Positions 13,863 to 19,025 of a stretch of 19,025 nt of DNA are shown one piece after another. The position numbers and the translations under genes were made by a program. The DNA comes from Candidatus Omnitrophota bacterium (GTDB lineage Bacteria > Omnitrophota > Gorgyraeia > Duberdicusellales > Duberdicusellaceae). The notes under the pieces are model-generated. The model did no database searches, had not been told where the DNA came from, and saw only the letters and a program-made list of their open reading frames with translations. The stretch spans positions 1-19,025 of the forward strand of contig WFRI01000075.1 of assembly GCA_015486615.1 (NCBI GenBank). Direction: 5' to 3'. Position 1 is the stretch's first letter, and every line of letters begins with the position of its first letter.

Positions 13863-14805
13863 ATTTAAATTTATACTGCTGGCTGTTGTCATCACTTCTT
13901 TTTATACAGGCGGGGTTTGTGCGTCTGAACGGGAAGAGGATCTGCGCCCTGTGGATGTTAAGGCAGTGGTAGATAAACAGACTGTTACCATAGGAGATAA
14001 AATACGTTACACAATTACAGTAAAAGCCCTTAGGGATATAGAAGTACAACTGCCAAAATTTGCCGGTAGCCTTGGGGGGTTTGCTGTAAGAGACTTTGGC
14101 TCTTCACAAAAAGTATGGTGGAATAAAAAGATATATAAGCAGTGGTATATCCTGGATACTTATACCTCGGGTTTCTACAGCCTGCCTAAAATAGAGATAA
14201 AGTATAGAAAGAAATCAGAAAAGAACTGGCATACATTAACCACAAAAGAAATCAGAGTAAAGGTAAAAAGTGTTTTGCCCAAAGGCAAGAAACCGTCTCA
14301 TATACACGATATTGCAGGACCTCTTTATCCTTCCTATACCTCTTTATACTTAGCCGTATTTCTGTCTGCATTTGTTGTTCTTATCGCAGTCTTATGGCTG
14401 GTTTACAGGAAGAAAAAGCAGAAGGAGGAAGAAAAAATTAAATTGCCTGCTCACCAAATAGCTTATGAAGGTTTAAATCTCCTTGAAGAAAAAAACTATA
14501 TATCCCGCGGTGAGATAAAGGCTTACTATATAGAACTTTCCAATATAGTACGTCATTACATAGAGAATAGATTTGATATTCATGCTCCCCAGATGTCCAC
14601 AGAAGAATTCCTTGCTTTTGTCAAAAGAGACAGAAAACTCTCAGGCGGACAGAAATCATTGTTGAGCCAGTTTCTCTATCATTGTGATTTAGTAAAATTT
14701 GCCAGATATAATCCTGAGAGAGAAGAGATAAGGCTGAGTTTTGATTCTGCTAAGAGGTTTATTGACGAGACTAAAGAGGAAAATACGGACGTCCTACAAA
14801 AATGA
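13840..14805 (+). CDS. BatD/DUF4381-like membrane protein
   Basis: A 321-residue protein with four parts. A signal peptide comes first (hydrophobic core 10-20, probable cleavage near VCA, 26-28). A beta-sandwich domain follows (about 37-145), with VDKQTVTIGDKIRYTITV resembling the opening of BatD repeats. A single TM helix lies at about 168-188, flanked by Lys/Arg. A cytoplasmic helical domain (about 204-312) has AYYIELSNIVRHYIENRF (228-245) and MSTEEFLAFV (252-261), the pattern of DUF4381-type proteins. It would connect a periplasmic Ig-like domain with the cytosolic MoxR/VWA side. The start lies 23 bases inside the preceding gene with no strong ribosome binding site, suggesting translational coupling. 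The end overlaps batA by ATGA. Confidence 0.75.
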   Translation: MRAVIRDRFKFILLAVVITSFYTGGVCASEREEDLRPVDVKAVVDKQTVTIGDKIRYTITVKALRDIEVQLPKFAGSLGGFAVRDFGSSQKVWWNKKIYKQWYILDTYTSGFYSLPKIEIKYRKKSEKNWHTLTTKEIRVKVKSVLPKGKKPSHIHDIAGPLYPSYTSLYLAVFLSAFVVLIAVLWLVYRKKKQKEEEKIKLPAHQIAYEGLNLLEEKNYISRGEIKAYYIELSNIVRHYIENRFDIHAPQMSTEEFLAFVKRDRKLSGGQKSLLSQFLYHCDLVKFARYNPEREEIRLSFDSAKRFIDETKEENTDVLQK

Positions 14806-15800
14806 AGTTTTATAACCCTGTATTTTTTATCCTTCTGCTGTTGTTAGGGGCCGCTGTTTATTATTATATCAAGAGAATAGACATAGAAGGCAGTTTTATA
14901 TTTCCTTCAGAGAGGCTCTTAAATAAAACACACCGTTCTTTTAAGGAAAAGGCGTATAAAAACCTTTTTATCCTGCATTTCTTAGCGCTTTTTTTTATGG
15001 TGTTTGCTTTAGCACGGCCGCGTGTGCCGATTGAAGAATCAAAAATACACACAGAAGGTATAGATATTGTTCTGGCACTTGATGTATCTACGAGCATGCG
15101 CGCAGAGGATTTTACTCTCAGAGGGAAAAGAGCCAGCCGTCTGGATGTGGTAAAAGATGTCGTAAGGAGTTTTATAGAGAAAAGAAAAAATGACCGTATA
15201 GGAATAGTGGTGTTCGCTGCAAGAGCCTATACGGCGAGCCCTCTTACTCTTGACCACACTTGGCTGCTTGAGAACTTACAAAGAATAAGAACGGGAATGA
15301 TTGAAGATGGAACCGCTATCGGATTGGGACTAGTTTGCGCGCTCAACAGGTTGAAAGAATCAAAAGCCAGAAGTAAAGTAGTTATTCTTCTTACTGACGG
15401 AAGGAATAATGCCGGAGATATTTCTCCTTCTTTGGCAGCAGAGACGGCAAGAGCGCTGGGAATAAAGGTTTACACTATAGGCGCAGGAACAAAAGGTTTA
15501 GCGCCTTATCCTGTAAAAGATTTTTTTGGCAACACCGTGTATCAACCCATAAAAATTGATATTGATGACGATGCTTTAATAGATATTGCTGACAAAACCG
15601 GCGCTAAATATTTTCGTGCTACCGATACAAAATCTTTAAGGGAAATATATGAAGAGATAAACAAAATGGAGAAAAGCCCTATTGAAGAAACCGGGTATCT
15701 GGAATACAGGGAGTTATTCGGGATTTTTTTAAGTATATCTTTTGTCCTTCTATTGATAGAAGAATTATTAAGATATACGCTCTTAAGGAAAATACCATAA
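14802..15800 (+). CDS. batA: BatA-like VWA-domain membrane protein
   Basis: A 332-residue membrane protein with an N-terminal helix (about 5-22), a second at about 56-71 followed by ARPRVP, a von Willebrand A domain (about 86-290) and a C-terminal helix (about 306-327). The metal-ion-dependent adhesion site is intact: DVSTS (94-98), the DGT threonine (171) and LLTDG with Asp199. This topology is characteristic of the aerotolerance BatA/BatB proteins, with the VWA domain between helices. The start overlaps the preceding stop as ATGA, and 10 bases separate it from batB. The A/B assignment follows gene order; the two proteins are paralogs, and the names could be exchanged on phylogeny. Confidence 0.87.
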   Translation: MKFYNPVFFILLLLLGAAVYYYIKRIDIEGSFIFPSERLLNKTHRSFKEKAYKNLFILHFLALFFMVFALARPRVPIEESKIHTEGIDIVLALDVSTSMRAEDFTLRGKRASRLDVVKDVVRSFIEKRKNDRIGIVVFAARAYTASPLTLDHTWLLENLQRIRTGMIEDGTAIGLGLVCALNRLKESKARSKVVILLTDGRNNAGDISPSLAAETARALGIKVYTIGAGTKGLAPYPVKDFFGNTVYQPIKIDIDDDALIDIADKTGAKYFRATDTKSLREIYEEINKMEKSPIEETGYLEYRELFGIFLSISFVLLLIEELLRYTLLRKIP

Positions 15801-15810
15801 AAGGGAAGAA

Positions 15811-16812
15811 ATGAGATTCGGTAACTTTTCCGCCATACATCTTATCTGGGTAGTAATTGCTTTGGCATTGTTTTACCTGTGGGCGTTTAGAAAGAAAAAG
15901 GCTGTAAGAGAGGAATTCGCCCAGAAAGATTTAGTTAATAAACTTATGCCTTCTTTGACCATACGGCGGCAGAATTTAAAAGCATCTCTTATAGTTATTG
16001 CCGCAATCTTTATTGTTATTTCCTTTATGCGTCCGCAATGGGGGTTTAAATGGCATAAAGTAAAACGTAAAGGACTAGATATTATTATTGCACTTGACAC
16101 TTCTAAGAGTATGCTTGCTGAGGATGTAAAACCTAACCGTCTGGAGCGTGCCAAACTTGCTATTATAGATTTTACAAAGCATTTAAAAGGTGACCGCATT
16201 GGGCTGATAACCTTTGCAGGGGAAGCGTTTCTGGAATGTCCCCTCACTGTAGATTATGGAGGTTTTATTGTGAGTTTACGGGACGTTAATGTTAATGTAA
16301 TACCAAGAGGGGGGACTTCTATATCTTCTGCGATAAAAGAGGCAGTAAGAAGCTATGAGGGGGGGCTTAAAAAATATAAAGTTTTAATTCTAATTACCGA
16401 CGGAGAAGATCATGAAGGTTATCCTATCGAAGCAGCAAAAGAAGCCAAGAAGGAAGGGATAAAAATATTCTGTATAGGAATAGGAACGCCAGAAGGGGAC
16501 CTTATTCCTATAACAGAAAAAGGCGGCCGTAAGACTTTTTTAAAAGATAAGAATGGAAATGTAGTTAAAACAAGGCTGGATGAAGAAACACTTAAAAAAA
16601 TAGCGCTTTTTACAGGGGGAGATTACATAAGAAGCGGGCAGAAAGAGTTTGGGTTAAACTTGATTTATAAAAAGAAACTGTCTAAAATGGGAAAAAGAGA
16701 AATTGAAAGTAAGATGGTAAAACAATACGGGGAAAGGTTTCAAATCCCTCTTTTTATAGCATTTATTATACTCTTAGCGGAAGTCTTCATTAGTGAGAGT
16801 AGGGAAAAATGA
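15811..16812 (+). CDS. batB: BatB-like VWA-domain membrane protein
   Basis: A 333-residue paralog of the preceding protein with the same plan: N-terminal helix (about 8-25), second helix (about 57-72) followed by MRPQWG, VWA domain (about 87-290) and C-terminal helix (about 312-328). The metal site is complete: DTSKS (96-100), Thr169 in GGTS and ITDGED with Asp197. The sequence IIIALDTSKSMLAEDVKPNR is strongly typical of the family. AAGGGA (15801-15806) precedes the ATG. The end overlaps batC as ATGA. Together with BatA it is expected to form the membrane VWA core of the complex. Confidence 0.88.
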   Translation: MRFGNFSAIHLIWVVIALALFYLWAFRKKKAVREEFAQKDLVNKLMPSLTIRRQNLKASLIVIAAIFIVISFMRPQWGFKWHKVKRKGLDIIIALDTSKSMLAEDVKPNRLERAKLAIIDFTKHLKGDRIGLITFAGEAFLECPLTVDYGGFIVSLRDVNVNVIPRGGTSISSAIKEAVRSYEGGLKKYKVLILITDGEDHEGYPIEAAKEAKKEGIKIFCIGIGTPEGDLIPITEKGGRKTFLKDKNGNVVKTRLDEETLKKIALFTGGDYIRSGQKEFGLNLIYKKKLSKMGKREIESKMVKQYGERFQIPLFIAFIILLAEVFISESREK

Positions 16813-17666
16813 AAAGATTCATTATCAATTGCTCTGTTATCGTTTTTTTTGCCAGCATGCCGTTAGGCAGCTGTTTTGCCCTTTCTTTTTCTAAAAATAT
16901 ACAGAAGGGGAACAATCTGTATAAAAAGAATAAGTTTGACGATGCTTTAAAATACTACAACGAGGCAAAGAAGGATTATCCTGATTCTGCTATGGTAAAC
17001 TTTAATATAGGCACAGCCTGGTATAAAAAAGAAAATTACAAAAAAGCAATTGATTCCTTTGTAAAAAGCTTAATTACAGATAATATAAAACTGGAATCAA
17101 AAGCAAACTATAATATTGCCAATTCTAAATACAAAATGGGCAGGCGCAAAGTAAATACGGACCTGGAGGACGCTGTAAAACTTTATAGGGAATCTTTAGA
17201 TTATTACAAGCGGGCGATAGACTTAGACCATACCAATATCGATGCTAAGTATAACCATGAGTTTGTAGAAAGAGAGTTAAAGGTGCTTCTTGATAAATTA
17301 AAAAAGAGGAGACAAAATCAGAAAAAAGAAGTCGATAAAAGCCGGCAGAAAAAAACAGCCAAAAATAATAGCAGTCAGCAAGAAAAAAGTGTCAAAGGCA
17401 GTAAAGGAAAGCAAAATAAGAAGCAGAGCGAGGGTAAAAAATCTATTTTGAAGAAGCAGCAGCCGCCTAAGGGGACTGCCGGGAAAGAAGAGGCGGTAAA
17501 GAAGGGCAGGAAACCTGCCGAATATAAAAAAGAAGAGGACAAGAAGGAGATGACGGAAAAAGAAGCAAGGATGATTCTTAAGCGTTACAGTTATGAGGAA
17601 GCTCCTTTAAACTTTGATAGAAAAAAAACTAAGGCATATTATCCTTCTGTAGAGAAAGATTGGTAA
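16809..17666 (+). CDS. batC: BatC-like TPR protein
   Basis: A 285-residue protein with a signal peptide (hydrophobic core at about 5-18, probable cleavage near CFA). TPR-type helices span about 30-155, including KGNNLYKKNKFDDALKYYNE and MVNFNIGTAWYKKENYKKAI. A low-complexity Lys/Gln/Ser/Glu-rich linker follows (about 163-250). The C-terminus has MILKRYSYEEAPLNF, which recalls the conserved tail of BatC proteins, where a short motif follows a charged linker. TPRs are likely to mediate contacts with BatA, BatB or BatD in the periplasm. The start overlaps batB by 4 bases, and the stop shares one base with the next start (TAATG). Confidence 0.85.
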   Translation: MKRFIINCSVIVFFASMPLGSCFALSFSKNIQKGNNLYKKNKFDDALKYYNEAKKDYPDSAMVNFNIGTAWYKKENYKKAIDSFVKSLITDNIKLESKANYNIANSKYKMGRRKVNTDLEDAVKLYRESLDYYKRAIDLDHTNIDAKYNHEFVERELKVLLDKLKKRRQNQKKEVDKSRQKKTAKNNSSQQEKSVKGSKGKQNKKQSEGKKSILKKQQPPKGTAGKEEAVKKGRKPAEYKKEEDKKEMTEKEARMILKRYSYEEAPLNFDRKKTKAYYPSVEKDW

Positions 17667-19025
17667 TGATAAGTAAATATCCTTTTATGCACAGAGTATT
17701 GTATCTTGGTATTTTTCTTATAAGTGCCTGCCTGAATATACCTGTCTGTCTGGCAAAAGATATTCATTTTGAAATTTCTGTAGATAACAACAAAGTTTCT
17801 TTAGGATCAAGTATTCAGCTTAATCTGTCTTTCTATGGGACTCAGAATATGCCTTCTCCCGATTTGGGAAAAATCGACGGATTCCGCGTGCGTTATCTCG
17901 GCCCTTCTACGAGAATATCTATAGTAAACGGCCAAACGTCAATGTCTATTACACATATCTACAGGCTTCTGCCGGTAAAGACGGGAAAATTTACTATAGG
18001 GCCGTTTTCTATTAAATATAAAGGTAAGACGTTTACCTCTAACGCAATAAACATTGAAGTGTTTCCTTCCGGATATGGCCCTGGAATTTCTAATAAAGCG
18101 CAGCCTCCTGCATCCAGAACCATAAACCAGGAAGAACTTAAAGACCATGTATTTCTTACTATCGAACCTGCCAAAACTAAAGTATATTTGAATGAAATTA
18201 TACCTTTAACTATAAAATTATATGTTAACCGTCTGGCGGTCCGCGATATTCAATACCCTAAACTAAAATCCCAGGGGTTTATTATTAAAAGGTTTGATAA
18301 ACCTATGCAGTATCGCCAAACTCTTAATGGTATTCTTTATGATGTGATTGAATTTAGGACATATGTATTTCCTGCTAAAATAGGAAATTTAACCCTGGGG
18401 CAGGCAACTGTTGATTGTAATTTAATATTAAAAAGGAAGCAACGTTTGCCTTCGTCTTTCGATGATTTCTTTGGCAATGATATTTTTGAAGACTTTTTTG
18501 GGACCTACGAAGCATATCCTGTCAGCTTGTCTTCTCCTAAGGTAAGCATAAATGTTTTACCTTTGCCGGCTCAGGGCCGTCCTGGAGATTTTAACGGGGC
18601 CGTAGGCAGTTTCAACTTCAATGTAGAAGTCTCTCCTCTTAAGGTTAATGTAGGAGATCCTATAACTTTAAAAATGAAAATAGAAGGGGAAGGCAATCTT
18701 GATACTGTAACGGCGCCTGTATTAGAATCTAAGGGCAGTTTTAAAGTATACGAACCAGAGGTCAGGCAGGAAAATAACGTTAAAACGTTTACTCAGGTAA
18801 TAATACCTCAATCGGAAAAAATCAAAAATATTCCCCGTATATCATTTAGTTTTTTTAATCCCGAAGATGCCAGATACCATACTATTACAAAAGGGCCTTT
18901 TTCTATAACTGTTAAGCCGGCGGTGGGGAAGAAGGTTAAAATAACAAATGTATATTCTAATGGAGAAGAAACAACTTATAAGGAAAAGTTAGGCAAAGAC
19001 ATTCTTTATATTAAAGAAAGTATAG
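17666..19025 (+). CDS. batD: BatD-like protein, 3' end beyond the window
   Basis: The frame opens with ATG at 17666, overlapping the batC stop as TAATG, and stays free of stops to the window end, giving about 453 residues. It begins with a signal peptide (VLYLGIFLISACLNIPVCLA at about 11-30) and continues with repeated beta-sandwich domains. The first starts FEISVDNNKVSLGSSIQL, a second FLTIEPAKTKVYLNEIIPL and a third FNVEVSPLKVNVGDPITL. The last is preceded by VLPLPAQGRPGDFNGAVG, a hallmark of BatD/oxygen-tolerance proteins. A DDFFGNDIFEDFFG acidic-aromatic stretch lies before it. The remaining C-terminal part, usually including a TM helix, lies outside. Translation is probably coupled to batC; an ATG at 17687 is a less likely alternative start. 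Confidence 0.9.
   Translation, partial: MISKYPFMHRVLYLGIFLISACLNIPVCLAKDIHFEISVDNNKVSLGSSIQLNLSFYGTQNMPSPDLGKIDGFRVRYLGPSTRISIVNGQTSMSITHIYRLLPVKTGKFTIGPFSIKYKGKTFTSNAINIEVFPSGYGPGISNKAQPPASRTINQEELKDHVFLTIEPAKTKVYLNEIIPLTIKLYVNRLAVRDIQYPKLKSQGFIIKRFDKPMQYRQTLNGILYDVIEFRTYVFPAKIGNLTLGQATVDCNLILKRKQRLPSSFDDFFGNDIFEDFFGTYEAYPVSLSSPKVSINVLPLPAQGRPGDFNGAVGSFNFNVEVSPLKVNVGDPITLKMKIEGEGNLDTVTAPVLESKGSFKVYEPEVRQENNVKTFTQVIIPQSEKIKNIPRISFSFFNPEDARYHTITKGPFSITVKPAVGKKVKITNVYSNGEETTYKEKLGKDILYIKESI

Overview
The window (about 19 kb, AT-rich, very dense coding, short or overlapping gene junctions) comes from a Gram-negative (diderm) bacterium. It encodes an outer-membrane beta-barrel, a LolA-like periplasmic protein and a complete-looking Bat (von Willebrand A/TPR) membrane operon. 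The combination of an AT-rich genome, many degenerate intergenic repeats, a SplB-like radical SAM protein and a MoxR/Bat operon is compatible with an uncultivated lineage such as Omnitrophota or another PVC-related phylum. That placement is inference from gene content only.

Layout. (1) 1-254: a non-coding repeat patch, with a 50-bp exact direct repeat bracketing a nested hairpin. (2) 300-584: a groES without an adjacent groEL, followed by a terminator-like hairpin. (3) 666-5373: a long imperfect hairpin, then a three-gene envelope unit made of a 14-TM MMPL/RND transporter, a LolA-like periplasmic protein and a DUF1302-like outer-membrane barrel. (4) 5390-6946: three small genes, namely a NifX/NifB-type cofactor-binding domain protein, a membrane-anchored DUF302 protein and a CobO-type corrinoid adenosyltransferase. 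(5) 7149-7221: tRNA-Phe(GAA) with a good extended -10 promoter; its 3' end is partly duplicated about 169 bp downstream around a repeat-rich segment. (6) 7458-7916 (+): a YdjM-like membrane protein, converging tail to tail with (7) 7913-10140 (-): a SplB-like radical SAM protein and an overlapping family 2 glycosyltransferase. (8) 10141-10691: about 550 bp of non-coding DNA carrying a near-consensus promoter. (9) 10692-19025: a tightly packed operon reading moxR, DUF58, TPR-SurA-like, DUF4381-like, batA, batB, batC, batD. Its last gene is open at the window edge and is truncated by it, not by mutation.

How the parts work together. The MMPL/LolA-like/barrel trio spans the inner membrane, periplasm and outer membrane and probably moves a lipid or other hydrophobic molecule. 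In the Bat operon, the MoxR AAA+ ATPase is expected to act on the VWA proteins (DUF58, BatA, BatB), with TPR and beta-sandwich partners (BatC, BatD, DUF4381-like) forming a membrane/periplasmic assembly. The unusual member is a membrane-anchored TPR plus SurA/parvulin-like protein encoded between DUF58 and the DUF4381-like gene. This points to a folding or assembly task in the envelope.

Most promising for a second look are the three-gene envelope transport unit, the SurA-like insertion in the Bat operon, the apparent loss of the catalytic cysteine in the SplB-like protein, the duplicated tRNA-Phe 3' end, and several families of degenerate intergenic repeats.
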